64,000 bases of DNA from NCBI RefSeq assembly GCF_013328815.1, contig NZ_JABUHN010000008.1, forward strand, positions 151,985 through 215,984. The letters are read 5' to 3'. Origin of the DNA: Tabrizicola fusiformis. Lineage in GTDB: Bacteria; Pseudomonadota; Alphaproteobacteria; Rhodobacterales; Rhodobacteraceae. A program made the position numbers and the translations under genes. Positions 29,707 through 40,052 of the stretch are shown here, piece by piece. Under the pieces are notes generated by a model that was not told the origin of the DNA, made no database searches, and worked only from the letters and a program-made list of their open reading frames with translations. Within the stretch, counting starts at the first letter, position 1. Every line of letters starts with the position of its first letter.

Positions 29707-29818
29707 GTCCGGGATCCGTTCAGACAAGGACTATAGGGAGGTGCCGCGGGCAGCGTCAATGTGGGTTGCATCGGGACAGATGACGGGCCTATCTGACAAA
29801 AAGCGGAAAGGACATGTT

Positions 29819-30535
29819 ATGCGGCCCTCTGGACGGAAACTTGATGAACTGCGCGCGGTGTCGATCGAAGTCGGCGTGATGCGGCACGCCGAAGGTTCGT
29901 GCCTGATCAAGATGGGCGATACGCATGTGCTGTGTTCGGCCACGATCGAAGACAAGGCGCCGCCCTTTCTGAAGAACACCGGGCTGGGCTGGGTGACAGC
30001 GGAATACGGGATGCTGCCGCGCGCCACCAACAGCCGGACCCGGCGCGAAGCAGCTGCCGGAAAGCAAAGCGGAAGAACGCAGGAGATTCAGCGCCTTATC
30101 GGACGGTCTCTGCGCGCGGGCGTGGATCGCAGCGCGTTGGGAGAACGGCAGATCGTGGTCGATTGCGATGTGATCCAGGCCGATGGCGGAACCCGCTGCG
30201 CCTCGATCACGGGGGGTTGGGTGGCATTGCGGCTTGCGGTGAACCGGCTGCTGAAAAGCGGCGTGATTGCGACGGATCCGATCATCGACCACGTCTGCGC
30301 CCTTTCTTGCGGGATCTATGGCGGTCAGCCGGTGGCGGATCTGGATTATGCTGAGGACTCGGTTGCGGGCACCGACGGCAATTTCGTGATGACGGGTCGC
30401 GGGCGCCTGATCGAGGTGCAGATGTCAGCCGAGGGGGCCACTTTTTCGCGCGCGGAAATGACCGAGCTTCTGGATTTGGCCGAGGCCGGAGGCGCGGCGC
30501 TGGTCGCGGCGCAAAAGGCGGCGCTGGGGCAATGA
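29819..30535 (+). CDS. rph: Ribonuclease PH
   Basis: Trims tRNA 3' ends by phosphorolysis. The 238-residue protein starts [12 protein letters not shown], with the family motifs [32 protein letters not shown] and the phosphate-site region [23 protein letters not shown]. An AAAGGA Shine-Dalgarno precedes the ATG at 29819. The ATGA overlap with rdgB shows a coupled operon that continues through a RidA-like gene and hemW. Confidence 0.96.
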   Translation: MRPSGRKLDELRAVSIEVGVMRHAEGSCLIKMGDTHVLCSATIEDKAPPFLKNTGLGWVTAEYGMLPRATNSRTRREAAAGKQSGRTQEIQRLIGRSLRAGVDRSALGERQIVVDCDVIQADGGTRCASITGGWVALRLAVNRLLKSGVIATDPIIDHVCALSCGIYGGQPVADLDYAEDSVAGTDGNFVMTGRGRLIEVQMSAEGATFSRAEMTELLDLAEAGGAALVAAQKAALGQ

Positions 30536-31143
30536 CGCGCAAGTTCGGCGGCGGCCGGCTGGTTCTGGCGACGCACAACCGGGGAAAACTGGAAGAGATC
30601 GCCGATCTTCTGGAGCCTTTTGGCGCCTCGGTCGTGTCGGCGGGCAGTTTGGGCCTGCCTGAGCCAGAAGAGACCGAGGACAGTTTTGTCGGCAATGCGC
30701 GGATCAAAGCCCATGCTGCAGCGCAGGCCAGCGGCCTTCCGGCGCTGGCAGATGATTCCGGCATCACGATTGACGCGCTGGGGGGTGCGCCAGGGGTTTA
30801 CACGGCGAACTGGGCTGAAACGCCAGCTGGCCGCGATTTTGCCATGGCGATGCGCCTGACTTGGGACAGGCTTGAGGCGGTTGGCGCAGCATATCCCCGC
30901 CGGGCGCAGTTCCGCTGCACCTTGGTTCTGGCGTGGCCCGATGGTCATGATGAGGTGTTCGAGGGCGTCATGCCCGGGCAAATCGTCTGGCCCATGCGCG
31001 GTGATCAGGGTCACGGCTATGACCCGATCTTTCAGCCGGACGGTCGGGATCTGACCTTTGGCGAGATGGACCGTTGGGAAAAGAACCGGATCAGCCACCG
31101 GGCTGATGCCTTTCGCAAACTGGTGGCGGAGTGTTTCACGTGA
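30532..31143 (+). CDS. rdgB: XTP/dITP diphosphatase (non-canonical purine NTP pyrophosphatase)
   Basis: Hydrolyses ITP, dITP and XTP to keep damaged purines out of nucleic acids. The 203-residue protein has [13 protein letters not shown] near the N-terminus, [19 protein letters not shown], and the late [15 protein letters not shown], all typical Ham1/RdgB motifs. Starts 4 bp inside rph. The last codons form part of a parS site, so the stop codon and ParB binding site coincide. Confidence 0.95.
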   Translation: MTRKFGGGRLVLATHNRGKLEEIADLLEPFGASVVSAGSLGLPEPEETEDSFVGNARIKAHAAAQASGLPALADDSGITIDALGGAPGVYTANWAETPAGRDFAMAMRLTWDRLEAVGAAYPRRAQFRCTLVLAWPDGHDEVFEGVMPGQIVWPMRGDQGHGYDPIFQPDGRDLTFGEMDRWEKNRISHRADAFRKLVAECFT

Positions 31144-31514
31144 AACAAATCTCGACAGGATCGCCATTCGAGGCGCAGCTCGGCTACAGCCGGGCCATCG
31201 TGAAGGGCGGCTGGTGCTTTGTGTCGGGCGTGACCGGCTATGACTATGCAACGATGGCGATGCCGGAATCAGCACTGTCGCAGGCACAGAATTGTTTCGC
31301 CACCATCGATCGCGTTCTGGCTGAAGCCGGATTCACCATGACCGATATCGTCCGCGTGCGGTATACGATCACCGATGCCACGCTGGTCGAGCAAATCGCA
31401 CCAGCACTTGCTGCGGCGCTTGGCGCCATCAGGCCCGCAGCAACCATGGTCGTTGCCGGTTTGATCCGCCCCGAGATGATGGTGGAAATCGAAGTCACTG
31501 CGTTCCGGGGGTAA
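31131..31514 (+). CDS. RidA-family protein
   Basis: A 127-residue protein of the RidA/YjgF/Rid family, which hydrolyses reactive enamine/imine intermediates. Visible features are SRAIVKGGWCFVSGVTGYD, a mid-protein helix and the C-terminal PAATMVVAGLIRPEMMVEIEVTA. The GTG at 31131 (MFHVKQ...) overlaps rdgB by 13 bp; a GTG at 31140 is a close alternative. Either start lies inside a parS palindrome. It is a divergent member and may be catalytically different from RidA; the arginine of the RidA site is seen only in LIRPEMMVEIE. Confidence 0.8.
   Translation: MFHVKQISTGSPFEAQLGYSRAIVKGGWCFVSGVTGYDYATMAMPESALSQAQNCFATIDRVLAEAGFTMTDIVRVRYTITDATLVEQIAPALAAALGAIRPAATMVVAGLIRPEMMVEIEVTAFRG
31132..31147. 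other. parS site (exact), at the rdgB/RidA-family junction
   Basis: TGTTTCACGTGAAACA, overlapping the rdgB stop codon and the RidA-family start region, 1.5 kb from parB and about 9.1 kb left of the proposed origin. Confidence 0.95.
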
Positions 31515-31517
31515 CGT

Positions 31518-32681
31518 ATGGAAGACTGGCGCCATGGCGGCTTCGGCCTTTACCTGCATTGGCCGTTTTGCCAGTCTAAATGCCCCTATTGTGATTTCAA
31601 CAGCCATGTTTCTGCCGAGATCGACCAAGATCAGTGGCGCCGCGCCTATCTGACGGAAATTGATCGTCTGGGCGGTGAGACAGGCGGGCGCATCCTGCAA
31701 AGCGTCTTCTTTGGTGGTGGAACGCCCTCATTGATGGCGCCAGAGCTGGTTTCGGCCATCATGGACCGGATTCGGGCGACATGGCCAATGGTTAATGACG
31801 CTGAGGTGACGCTTGAGGCGAACCCCAGCTCGATCGAGGCCGGGCGATTCGCCGCCTTCCGGCAGGCCGGGGTCACGCGCATCTCGATGGGGATGCAGGC
31901 CATGAACGACGCCGACCTGCGTCGTCTTGGGCGCCTGCATACTGCGGACGAGGCGCGCCGGGCGTTCGAGACAGCCCGCAGGATTTTTGATCGTGTCAGC
32001 TTTGACCTGATCTACGCCCGACAAGACCAATCGCTGACGGATTGGCGCGCCGAACTCACCGAGGCGCTGGCCCTGACCGTTGATCATCTGTCGCTGTATC
32101 AACTGACCATCGAATCCGGCACCGCCTTTGCTGACCGGCTCGCACGGGGCGGATTGCGCGGGCTGCCGGGTGAAGACCTCTCCGTCGAGCTTTATGAGGC
32201 GACGCAAGAGCTGTGTGATCGCGCCGGGATGCCTGCCTATGAAGTGTCGAACCACGCGCGTCCCGGCGCCGGGTCGCGCCACAACATGATCTATTGGCGC
32301 GGCGGCGATTATGCCGGGATCGGCCCGGGTGCGCATGGACGCCTGACACTGGGCGGAACGCGGTGGGCGACCGAGGCGCCCCGGAGTCCGGGTCTCTGGT
32401 TGGCGCAGGTGGGCGCCGAAGGCCAGGGCGAGTTGCCGCGCAGCGCGCTGTCCCCGCTTGATCATGCGGAAGAATATCTGCTCATGTCGTTGCGACTGAG
32501 CGAAGGGACTGACCTCGGGCGGCTATCCCGCCTCTATGGCGAACGGTTGGCGCTGGACCGCCTTGCGCCCTTGGTCGAACTTGGCCTGCTGCACGAGCCC
32601 GGTACACAGCTTGTCACGACAGAACGCGGCCGGCTTGTGCTGAACGCCCTGCTGGCAGAAATCGCCGCCGCCCTGCTCTAG
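31518..32681 (+). CDS. hemW: Radical SAM heme chaperone HemW
   Basis: A 387-residue radical SAM protein with the cluster motif FCQSKCPYCDF (CxxxCxxC), FFGGGTPSL, and NLTLEANPSS-like VTLEANPSSIEAGRF. It belongs to the HemN/HemW family. HemW members bind and insert heme rather than oxidising coproporphyrinogen; length and the absence of the HemN N-terminal extension support HemW. Starts 3 bp after the RidA-family stop. Convergent with parB, 3 bp apart. Confidence 0.92.
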   Translation: MEDWRHGGFGLYLHWPFCQSKCPYCDFNSHVSAEIDQDQWRRAYLTEIDRLGGETGGRILQSVFFGGGTPSLMAPELVSAIMDRIRATWPMVNDAEVTLEANPSSIEAGRFAAFRQAGVTRISMGMQAMNDADLRRLGRLHTADEARRAFETARRIFDRVSFDLIYARQDQSLTDWRAELTEALALTVDHLSLYQLTIESGTAFADRLARGGLRGLPGEDLSVELYEATQELCDRAGMPAYEVSNHARPGAGSRHNMIYWRGGDYAGIGPGAHGRLTLGGTRWATEAPRSPGLWLAQVGAEGQGELPRSALSPLDHAEEYLLMSLRLSEGTDLGRLSRLYGERLALDRLAPLVELGLLHEPGTQLVTTERGRLVLNALLAEIAAALL

Positions 32682-32684
32682 GTG

Positions 32685-33590
32685 TCAACCCAGCGCATCA
32701 CGGCTGGCCTGCGACAGCACACGGCACAGCATATCCAGATCGTCCAGCGTGTTATAGGTGATCGTCAGTCGGCCACGCTCACCGCCCGGCTCGTGGTTGA
32801 TCGTCACGCCCATTTTCAGATTGGCACTCAGGTCGCCCTCAAGCACGCGGGTATCGGCATCCTTCTCGCGCATTCCGGCAAGCCGGGCCCGGGCCGCCGC
32901 CGGCACAGCCGACTTGCGCACCAAAGCCTCGGTCTGCCGCACGGTCAGGCCGCGGCCAACAACCTGGCGCGCAAGCTCGGTGGCGTTTGGTGTGGTAATC
33001 AGCGCTCTGGCGTGTCCCGCGGTCAGAGTGCCGGCTTCGACCATCGACTGCACATCCTGCGGCAAAGCCAAAAGACGCAGAATGTTGGCGATGTGGCTTC
33101 GGCTCTTGGACAGCGCCTCGGCAATCTTTTCCTGGGTATGCCCGAAGCGGTCCATCAACTGGCGATAGGCTTGTGCCTCTTCGATCGCACTCAGATCCGC
33201 GCGCTGAACGTTCTCGATGATGGCGATTTCCAGAACTTCAGTATCGTCCAGCTCCCGAACGATCACCGGCACCTGATGTATCTGCGCCATCTGCGCGGCC
33301 CGCCAACGACGCTCGCCCGCGACGATCTCGAATTGCTCGGGATTGCCGGTCGGGCGCACGATCAACGGCTGAATGATTCCCTTCTTGCGCAGGGAATCCG
33401 CCAGATCCTTCAGTGCCGAAGGCTCAAACGTCCGGCGCGGCTGGTTGGGATTGGCGATCAGCCGGTCAGTCGCAAGCAGGCGGTCCGGCGCGATGGCACC
33501 ATCCGCAGCCGTCTGATCCAGACGCACATCCGCCATGAGGGCGGACAGACCCCGACCAAGACCCCGACGCTCCATCTTCTTCTCCATCAT
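32685..33590 (-). CDS. parB: Chromosome partitioning protein ParB
   Basis: Binds parS and spreads along DNA using CTP, organising the origin for segregation. The 301-residue protein has the N-terminal GRGLSALMAD, the ParB/Srx box GERRWRAAQMA, ENVQRADLSAIEEAQAYRQL, and a central helix-turn-helix (TQEKIAEALSKSRSHIANILRLL). The ATG at 33590 overlaps the parA stop (TGATG); the adjacent ATG at 33587 is equally possible. Five parS sites in this window are its expected targets. Confidence 0.96.
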   Translation of the reverse strand: MMEKKMERRGLGRGLSALMADVRLDQTAADGAIAPDRLLATDRLIANPNQPRRTFEPSALKDLADSLRKKGIIQPLIVRPTGNPEQFEIVAGERRWRAAQMAQIHQVPVIVRELDDTEVLEIAIIENVQRADLSAIEEAQAYRQLMDRFGHTQEKIAEALSKSRSHIANILRLLALPQDVQSMVEAGTLTAGHARALITTPNATELARQVVGRGLTVRQTEALVRKSAVPAAARARLAGMREKDADTRVLEGDLSANLKMGVTINHEPGGERGRLTITYNTLDDLDMLCRVLSQASRDALG

Positions 33591-34414
33591 CAGACCTCTG
33601 TCGGCAGATTGCGCTGCAATGGGTGCCGCAAGAGGATTTCCTGCGCAAGCATCCGATAGGATTCGGCCCCCCGCGACGCCGGATCATAGTCGGTCACCGG
33701 CAGCGCAAAGGACGGCGCCTCGCTGACCCGGACATTGCGCGGGATAACCGTCTTGAACACCAGATCCCCCAGCGTGCGGCGGGCATCCGCCTCGACCTGT
33801 TGCGACAGGCGGTTCCGCGAATCGGCCATGGTCAGCAGAATCCCCTCGATCCGAAGCCCCGGATTGGCCGCCTGACGGACCTCGCGCACGGTCAGCATCA
33901 GTTGCGACAGCCCCTCCAGCGCAAAGAACTCAGCCTGAAGCGGCACCAGAACCGAATGACAGGCCACCAAAGCATTCACCGTCAGCAAGCTGAGGGATGG
34001 CGGGCAGTCGATGATCACGAAATCCGGATCAATGCCATCCAGGCCCGCACCCCGAACGGCATCATGCAGCAGAAAGCTGCGTTTTTCATTCGCAACCAGC
34101 GTCATATCCGCCGAAGACAGGTCTGCATTCGCCGGGCAAATCCACAGTCCGGGTGTCGCGCTTGGCATGGCCACCTGCGAAACCGGCACCTCGTCAATCA
34201 AAAGATCATAGGTCGTCAACTTGCGGTCCGCCGGCAGAATGCCAAGCCCGGTCGAGGCGTTGCCCTGCGGGTCCAGATCCACCAGCAAGACCCTCGCACC
34301 CAGCGCCACCAGAGCCGCAGACAGATTGATCGCAGTCGTCGTCTTGCCGACGCCACCCTTTTGGTTGGCGACCGCGATGATCCGCCGGTGATCCGCAAAG
34401 AGCCCGCTAGACAT
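33590..34414 (-). CDS. parA: Chromosome partitioning ATPase ParA
   Basis: A 274-residue deviant Walker A ATPase that pulls ParB-parS complexes. The P-loop is NQKGGVGKTT (about residues 17-26), followed by VDLDPQGNAS and the Walker B region FVIIDCPPSL. Its start overlaps the rsmG 3' end by 8 bp and its stop touches the parB start, so mnmG-rsmG-parA-parB form one operon, the classical origin-proximal arrangement. Confidence 0.97.
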   Translation of the reverse strand: MSSGLFADHRRIIAVANQKGGVGKTTTAINLSAALVALGARVLLVDLDPQGNASTGLGILPADRKLTTYDLLIDEVPVSQVAMPSATPGLWICPANADLSSADMTLVANEKRSFLLHDAVRGAGLDGIDPDFVIIDCPPSLSLLTVNALVACHSVLVPLQAEFFALEGLSQLMLTVREVRQAANPGLRIEGILLTMADSRNRLSQQVEADARRTLGDLVFKTVIPRNVRVSEAPSFALPVTDYDPASRGAESYRMLAQEILLRHPLQRNLPTEV

Positions 34415-35033
34415 GGTGTATATCCGTAATCTTCAGAATTGCCGCGCCGGAATCTGTGACGCTGACGGTTTCGGCGAGCGTGAAGCGCCATGCCCGCCGC
34501 GCCTCGTCAATTTCCTGCTGTCGGCCAGCGCCCTTAGAAAACAGGCAGGTTCCATCCGTGCCAAGCAGCGGCGCTGCAAGGGTCAGAAGTTGCGCCAGAG
34601 AGGCAAGCGCGCGGGCTGAAACGACATCGGCCCGAAAATCGCTGATCTGCTCGATCCGGCGGCAAAGAACCGTGCAGCGCAGCCCAAGCTCTCGGACCGC
34701 CTGCCGCAAGAATACCGCCTTGCGCTGATCGGATTCGACCAAAGTCACCGCGCGTTCCGGGTGGCGATGCGCTGCAAGAATCGCAACCACGATCCCCGGA
34801 AAGCCGCCACCGCTGCCAATATCCGCCCAGCTTTGCGCATTCTCGGGAGCGAGACAGTAAATCTGTGCAGAATCAATCACATGACGGTCCCAGATATCCG
34901 CGACCGTCGATTTGGAAATCAGGTTGATCTTTGGATTCCATCGCAGAACAAGCTCGGCAAATCGCTTCAGATCCGCCGTTTCACCCGCGCTCAGGGACAC
35001 CATCGCCGCTTGCTGCGGCATCTCGCCCGTCAT
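34407..35033 (-). CDS. rsmG: 16S rRNA (guanine527-N7)-methyltransferase
   Basis: A 208-residue SAM methyltransferase (GidB). Motifs are [18 protein letters not shown] (SAM site) and [14 protein letters not shown]. It modifies G527 of 16S rRNA in the decoding centre. Overlaps mnmG by 4 bp (ATGA) and parA by 8 bp. Confidence 0.96.
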   Translation of the reverse strand: MTGEMPQQAAMVSLSAGETADLKRFAELVLRWNPKINLISKSTVADIWDRHVIDSAQIYCLAPENAQSWADIGSGGGFPGIVVAILAAHRHPERAVTLVESDQRKAVFLRQAVRELGLRCTVLCRRIEQISDFRADVVSARALASLAQLLTLAAPLLGTDGTCLFSKGAGRQQEIDEARRAWRFTLAETVSVTDSGAAILKITDIHHV

Positions 35034-36904
35034 GATACCCGAATGCCCGCTGCGCGCTTGCGCAGATGCGCAAGGATCAGCGTCAGGGCGGCCGGCGTCA
35101 TGCCCTCAATCCGCGCGGCATCGGCCATATTGGCCGGACGGCGACGAGTCAGCTTTGCCGCAAGCTCGTTTGACAGGCCAGGCAGCCCGGTGAAATTGAA
35201 ATCTTCGGGGATACGCTTTTCCTCATCCTTGCGCAGCTCTGCCACTTCATTCTGCTGGCGATCAAGATACTGCGCATAGAGAGCGTCCCGGGCAACCTGC
35301 GTTCTGATCTCAGGCTCCACCGCCGCGTAGTCTGGCACGAGCGCGTCAAGCTGTACCTCGGTCACATCTGGAAAAGCCATGATGTCCAAGGCCGTGCGGC
35401 GCGCGCCGTCGGGGCTGACGTGGATTCCCGCGGCAAGCAGTTCGCGTGGGGAAAACCGTTCGGCTGAAAGCACATCGCGCGCGGCGGACAGGGCCGACAA
35501 CTTGCGCTCGAATGCCACCTTGCGCTCTTCCCCAACGCAGCCGATGGCGATTCCAATGGGTGTCAGCCGCTGATCGGCGTTGTCGGCACGCAGCAACAGA
35601 CGAAACTCTGCGCGCGAGGTAAACATCCGATAGGGTTCGGTTACCCCACGGGTCACCAGATCATCGGTCATCACGCCGATATAACTGTCGGTCCGGTGCA
35701 GCAGGAGCGGATCGCGCCCAAGTGCCGCCAGACCTGCATTGAGCCCCGCAACCAGCCCCTGCGCCGCAGCCTCTTCATAGCCAGTTGTTCCGTTGATTTG
35801 GCCCGCAAGGAAAAGCCCGGGAATGGCCCGCAACTCAAGCGTGCGCGACAATTCCCGCGGGTCAAAGTAATCGTATTCGATCGCATAGCCGGGCTGTGTG
35901 ATCACCGCCTGTTCCAGCCCGTCAATCGAGCGGACATAGGCCTCCTGCACCTCGGCCGGCAGAGAGGTGGAAATGCCGTTCGGATAGACCGTGTGGTCTT
36001 CAAGCCCTTCCGGCTCAAGGAAAATTTGATGCGATGCCTTATCGGAAAACCGCACGACCTTATCTTCGATCGACGGGCAATATCGCGGCCCGACCCCTTC
36101 GATATGTCCGCCATACATCGCCGAGCGGGACAGGTTGCTCCGCACGATGTCGTGGGTCCGCTCATTCGTATGGGTGATGCCGCAGGAAATCTGCCGTGCA
36201 ACGGGTGCGCGGCTGAGGAAGGAAAACAGCACGGGTTCGTCATCGCCCGGCTGCTGTTCAAGCTTGCTCCAGTCAATCGTGCGGCCGTCAAGGCGCGGCG
36301 GCGTTCCGGTCTTGAGCCGCCCGCGCCGAAGACCCAGCGCCGCAAGCTGCTCTGCCAAGAGAACCGAAGGCCGGTCCCCGACCCGACCGCCAGGCCGCTG
36401 CACATCGCCGATATGGATCGTCCCGTTCAGAAAAGTGCCCGCGGTCAGAACAACCGCTTTGGCCTCCAGCTCGATACCGTCCGACAGCACAACACCGCGG
36501 CACCGCTCCCCATCCATGCGCAGGGCCGACACTTCTGCTTCGACAACGTCCAGCGTTTCAATGGCATCCAGCGCCGATCCAATGGCCGCGCGATACAGCG
36601 CGCGATCCGCCTGCGCCCGCGGGCCCTGAACCGCCGGACCCTTCCGACGATTGAGTAGGCGGAACTGAATGCCCGCCCGATCCGTGGCCACACCCATCAA
36701 CCCGCCAAGGGCATCAATCTCGCGCACAAGATGGCCCTTGCCCAGACCGCCGATGGCCGGGTTGCACGACATCACGCCAATCCCCGCCCGCCGCAGCGAA
36801 ACAAGCGCCGTGCGGGCGCCAAGGCGGGCCGCCGCCGCGGCAGCCTCTGCGCCGGCATGGCCGCCGCCGATAACAATGACATCGAAATGTTTCACGTGAA
36901 ACAC
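35030..36904 (-). CDS. mnmG: tRNA uridine-5-carboxymethylaminomethyl modification enzyme MnmG
   Basis: FAD-dependent subunit of the MnmEG complex that modifies wobble uridine 34 of tRNAs. The 624-residue protein starts with the FAD motif [20 protein letters not shown] and has [21 protein letters not shown] and [15 protein letters not shown] start at 36904 gives [11 protein letters not shown], the usual alphaproteobacterial N-terminus; its first codons are the parS palindrome. It begins 2 bp after the mnmE stop. Confidence 0.96.
   Translation of the reverse strand: MFHVKHFDVIVIGGGHAGAEAAAAAARLGARTALVSLRRAGIGVMSCNPAIGGLGKGHLVREIDALGGLMGVATDRAGIQFRLLNRRKGPAVQGPRAQADRALYRAAIGSALDAIETLDVVEAEVSALRMDGERCRGVVLSDGIELEAKAVVLTAGTFLNGTIHIGDVQRPGGRVGDRPSVLLAEQLAALGLRRGRLKTGTPPRLDGRTIDWSKLEQQPGDDEPVLFSFLSRAPVARQISCGITHTNERTHDIVRSNLSRSAMYGGHIEGVGPRYCPSIEDKVVRFSDKASHQIFLEPEGLEDHTVYPNGISTSLPAEVQEAYVRSIDGLEQAVITQPGYAIEYDYFDPRELSRTLELRAIPGLFLAGQINGTTGYEEAAAQGLVAGLNAGLAALGRDPLLLHRTDSYIGVMTDDLVTRGVTEPYRMFTSRAEFRLLLRADNADQRLTPIGIAIGCVGEERKVAFERKLSALSAARDVLSAERFSPRELLAAGIHVSPDGARRTALDIMAFPDVTEVQLDALVPDYAAVEPEIRTQVARDALYAQYLDRQQNEVAELRKDEEKRIPEDFNFTGLPGLSNELAAKLTRRRPANMADAARIEGMTPAALTLILAHLRKRAAGIRVS
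36888..36903. other. parS site (exact) within the first mnmG codons
   Basis: TGTTTCACGTGAAACA lies immediately inside the mnmG start (codons FHVK). It is the exact-consensus site nearest to the proposed origin, about 3.3 kb to its left. Confidence 0.95.
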
Positions 36905-36906
36905 TC

Positions 36907-38196
36907 CTACTTTCCAATACAAAAGCTCGAGAATATCTCCCCGAGCAGGTTTTCCGCGTCGATACGCCCGACAAGGATCTCGAGCGCATGTGAGGCCGCC
37001 CGCAATTCCGCCGCGGCCAGTTCAGCCCGCCCATCCTGCATCCGCAAATGGCCTCTGGCGCCATCAAGAGCATTGCGCGCGCGCTCCAAGGCGATACGCT
37101 GCCTTTCCCGAATCAGCAACCCGGCACCTGAGGCCCGCTGCGCCAATACTGTCGAAATCCCCGAAAGAAGCCGGTCCAAGCCCTGCCCCGTCACGCCCGA
37201 GACAGCATCCGGGTCGCCCGTCAGATCGGCCTTGCCTTGCACCACGATATCGTCCGGCTCTGGCGGAACCATCAGCGTCTCTGCCGCCTCGGTCAGCAGA
37301 AACACCCTCAAATCCGCCAGCCTCGCGCGGTCAATCGCACGAGAGATGCCGACCTGCTCTATCCTGTCCGCAGCCTCGCGCAGACCCGCGGTATCAAGCA
37401 AGGTGACGGCGAGGCCGCCAATATCCATCCGAACTTCGATAATGTCGCGTGTCGTTCCGGCAATCTCCGATGTTATCGCCGCCTCACGCCCGGCCAGCGC
37501 GTTCAAAAGTGTGGATTTTCCGGCATTTGGCGCACCAAGGATGGCCACTTCAAAACCGTCTCTCACCCGCTCGGCAGCCACCGCACCAGCAAGCTCATCA
37601 GAAAATTGCACCCGCAGCGCATCTATGATCGCAAGCACTTCGGGCGAAACATCGACAGGAACCTCTTCATCGGCAAAATCTATCGTCGCCTCGACCAGTG
37701 CCGCCGCCCGCACCAACTGGCCACGCCAAGCCTCGGCCCGCCGACCGAGTTCCCCCGACATCACCCGCAGGGCTTGCCTGCGTTGCACTTCTGTCTCCGA
37801 ATCGATCAGATCGGCCAGACCCTCGACCTGCGACAGGTCCAGCCGTCCGTTTTCCAGCGCCCGCCGGGTAAATTCGCCCGCCTCAGCGGGTCGCAACCCC
37901 GGTTGTTCCGACAAGACCCGCAACACCCGGGCCACAACCGCCAGGCTGCCGTGCAGATTAAACTCTGCCATCTCTTCGCCGGTAAAGCTTCCGCCCTTGG
38001 CGAAAACCACCACCAGAGCCTCGTCGATCACCTCGCCTTGCCAGATCAGCCGCCGCAGCCCCATACGCCGCGGCTCCGGCAAGCCCCCGCAAAGCTTGGC
38101 CACCGCATCATGCGCCGCCGGGCCCGATATCCGCACAACGGAAACACCCGCCCGCCCCCGGGCGCTTGCCAGGGCAAAGATCGTGTCCATCGTCAT
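36907..38196 (-). CDS. mnmE: tRNA modification GTPase MnmE
   Basis: A 429-residue GTPase partner of MnmG. An N-terminal tetrahydrofolate-binding domain ([23 protein letters not shown]) precedes a helical region and the inserted G domain with P-loop [14 protein letters not shown] and DTAGLREA. The C-terminus ends FCIGK, the conserved CxGK cysteine motif. The start is 38196 or, less likely, 38190. It follows rho by 16 bp. Confidence 0.97.
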   Translation of the reverse strand: MTMDTIFALASARGRAGVSVVRISGPAAHDAVAKLCGGLPEPRRMGLRRLIWQGEVIDEALVVVFAKGGSFTGEEMAEFNLHGSLAVVARVLRVLSEQPGLRPAEAGEFTRRALENGRLDLSQVEGLADLIDSETEVQRRQALRVMSGELGRRAEAWRGQLVRAAALVEATIDFADEEVPVDVSPEVLAIIDALRVQFSDELAGAVAAERVRDGFEVAILGAPNAGKSTLLNALAGREAAITSEIAGTTRDIIEVRMDIGGLAVTLLDTAGLREAADRIEQVGISRAIDRARLADLRVFLLTEAAETLMVPPEPDDIVVQGKADLTGDPDAVSGVTGQGLDRLLSGISTVLAQRASGAGLLIRERQRIALERARNALDGARGHLRMQDGRAELAAAELRAASHALEILVGRIDAENLLGEIFSSFCIGK

Positions 38197-38212
38197 TTAG
38201 CGAACTCCGCCC

Positions 38213-39484
38213 TCAGGCGTTCATCGAATCGAAGAATTCCGAGTTTGTCTTGGTCTGCTTCAGCTTGCCAAGCAGGAATTCAATGGCATCCGTCGTTCCC
38301 ATCGGGTTGAGGATGCGGCGCAGCACATAGGTCTTCTGCAGATCCACCTTGTCAACCAGCAGGTCTTCCTTCCGCGTGCCCGACTTCAGGATATCGATGG
38401 CCGGGAACACGCGCTTGTCGGCAACCTTGCGATCCAGCACGATTTCGCTGTTCCCGGTGCCCTTGAATTCTTCGAAAATCACTTCGTCCATCCGGCTGCC
38501 GGTATCAATCAGCGCCGTCGCAATGATCGTCAGGCTGCCGCCCTCTTCGATATTCCGCGCCGCACCAAAGAACCGCTTCGGCCGCTGCAACGCATTGGCA
38601 TCCACCCCCCCCGTCAGCACCTTGCCGGACGACGGAACAACCGTGTTGAATGCCCGGCCCAGACGGGTGATCGAATCCAGCAGAATGACGACATCCCGCT
38701 TGTGTTCAACCAGACGCTTGGCCTTTTCGATCACCATTTCAGCCACTGCAACGTGCCGCGTCGCCGGCTCGTCGAAGGTCGAGGACACAACCTCCCCCTT
38801 CACGCTGCGTTGCATGTCCGTCACTTCCTCGGGACGCTCGTCGATCAGCAGCACGATCAGATAGCACTCGGGGTGATTGGTCGCCACAGAATGGGCAATA
38901 TTCTGCAAGAGAACGGTCTTACCCGTGCGCGGCGGCGCGACGATCAGCGCCCGCTGACCCTTGCCGATGGGGCAGACCAAGTCGATGATCCGGGCCGAAC
39001 GATCACGAATGGTCGGATCTTCGATTTCCATCTTCAGCCGCTCATCAGGGTAAAGCGGCGTCAGGTTGTCGAAATGCACCTTGTGCCGCGCCTTCTCGGG
39101 GTCGTCGAAGTTGATCTTCGTCGCCTTGATCAGGCTGAAATAGCGTTCATTCTCGCGGGGTGCCTGAATCACCCCTTCAATCGAATCCCCGGTGCGCAGG
39201 CTGAACTGCCGGATCATCTCGGGGCTGACATAGATGTCGTCTGGCCCGGGCAGATAGTTTGCCTCGGGGCTGCGCAGAAATCCGAACCCGTCCTGCAACA
39301 CTTCCAGCACACCGTCGCCGCCGATTTCCCAGCCCTCTTCGGCATGTTCCTTGAGGATCTGGAACATCATCTCGCCCTTGCGCATCGAAGGTGCGTTCTC
39401 GATCTCCCATTCCTCCGCCATTGCCAGAAGCTCGGCGGGGGTCTTGGCTTTCAGATCGGCCAGGTTCAGATGTTCGATAGTCAT
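38213..39484 (-). CDS. rho: Transcription termination factor Rho
   Basis: Hexameric RNA helicase for factor-dependent termination. The 423-residue protein has an N-terminal RNA-binding domain ([22 protein letters not shown]), Walker A APPRTGKT, and the Q- and R-loop region near [21 protein letters not shown]. The length is normal. It is likely first in the rho-mnmE-mnmG-rsmG-parA-parB run, with a candidate promoter just upstream. Confidence 0.97.
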   Translation of the reverse strand: MTIEHLNLADLKAKTPAELLAMAEEWEIENAPSMRKGEMMFQILKEHAEEGWEIGGDGVLEVLQDGFGFLRSPEANYLPGPDDIYVSPEMIRQFSLRTGDSIEGVIQAPRENERYFSLIKATKINFDDPEKARHKVHFDNLTPLYPDERLKMEIEDPTIRDRSARIIDLVCPIGKGQRALIVAPPRTGKTVLLQNIAHSVATNHPECYLIVLLIDERPEEVTDMQRSVKGEVVSSTFDEPATRHVAVAEMVIEKAKRLVEHKRDVVILLDSITRLGRAFNTVVPSSGKVLTGGVDANALQRPKRFFGAARNIEEGGSLTIIATALIDTGSRMDEVIFEEFKGTGNSEIVLDRKVADKRVFPAIDILKSGTRKEDLLVDKVDLQKTYVLRRILNPMGTTDAIEFLLGKLKQTKTNSEFFDSMNA

Positions 39485-39568
39485 GGAAATGCCCTCTTGC
39501 GTGCCGCAGGGTGCAGAATCAGCGCTGGATAAGGAAAAGCGTTCGGACCGGACGGCCCCGCTGACCCG

Positions 39569-39597
39569 GACCTAATGGCGCAAGCAGGCCGAGTCAA
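39569..39597 (-). promoter_or_regulatory. Candidate sigma-70 promoter for rho
   Basis: On the minus strand, TTGACT (39597-39592) and TAGGTC (39574-39569) are 17 bp apart, about 85 bp upstream of the rho ATG, in the 118-bp gap after hemJ. The -35 is good and the -10 moderate. Confidence 0.4.
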
Positions 39598-39602
39598 TCT
39601 TC

Positions 39603-40052
39603 TCAGAACCGAACAATGACCGAAAACACGATGATCAGCATCAAAACCGTCGGAACCTCGTTCATCATCCGGTAACCCCGGCCCGAAATCCGGTAGCGCC
39701 CCATCACGAAATCCTTGCGCCGCGCCATCAACCAGTGGTGGAATACCGTCATGCCAAGAACCGCTGTCGCCTTGGTCCAGGGCCAGATCTCGCTCCAGTC
39801 AACAATCCCTGGCGTAAACACCAGCGCAAGACCAAAGACCCAGGTGGCAATGCTCGCCGGCCCCATGATCGCCCGCAGCAAGCGCCGTTCCATCAGCTGA
39901 AACATCGCATCGGTGGCACTTCCCGGCTCCACCTGTTCGGTGTGATAGACAAAGAGCCGCGGCAGATAGAACAACCCCGCCATCCACGAGATCACCGACA
40001 CCACATGCAGCGCCTTGATCCAGAAATACCAGTCCGACAGAAAATCGCTCAT
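39603..40052 (-). CDS. hemJ: Protoporphyrinogen oxidase HemJ
   Basis: A 149-residue inner-membrane enzyme that oxidises protoporphyrinogen IX in heme synthesis. Four hydrophobic segments are visible, with the conserved histidine in WIKALHVVSVISW and charged loops near LRAIMGPAS and KAT. The ATG at 40052 matches the family start MSDFLSDWYFW; an open frame continues upstream into the origin region and is not considered coding. First gene left of the origin. Confidence 0.93.
   Translation of the reverse strand: MSDFLSDWYFWIKALHVVSVISWMAGLFYLPRLFVYHTEQVEPGSATDAMFQLMERRLLRAIMGPASIATWVFGLALVFTPGIVDWSEIWPWTKATAVLGMTVFHHWLMARRKDFVMGRYRISGRGYRMMNEVPTVLMLIIVFSVIVRF

Noticed and set aside
29707..29818. 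CIRCE operator upstream of hrcA
   Set aside because: No TTAGCACTC-type inverted repeat was seen in the hrcA/rph gap.
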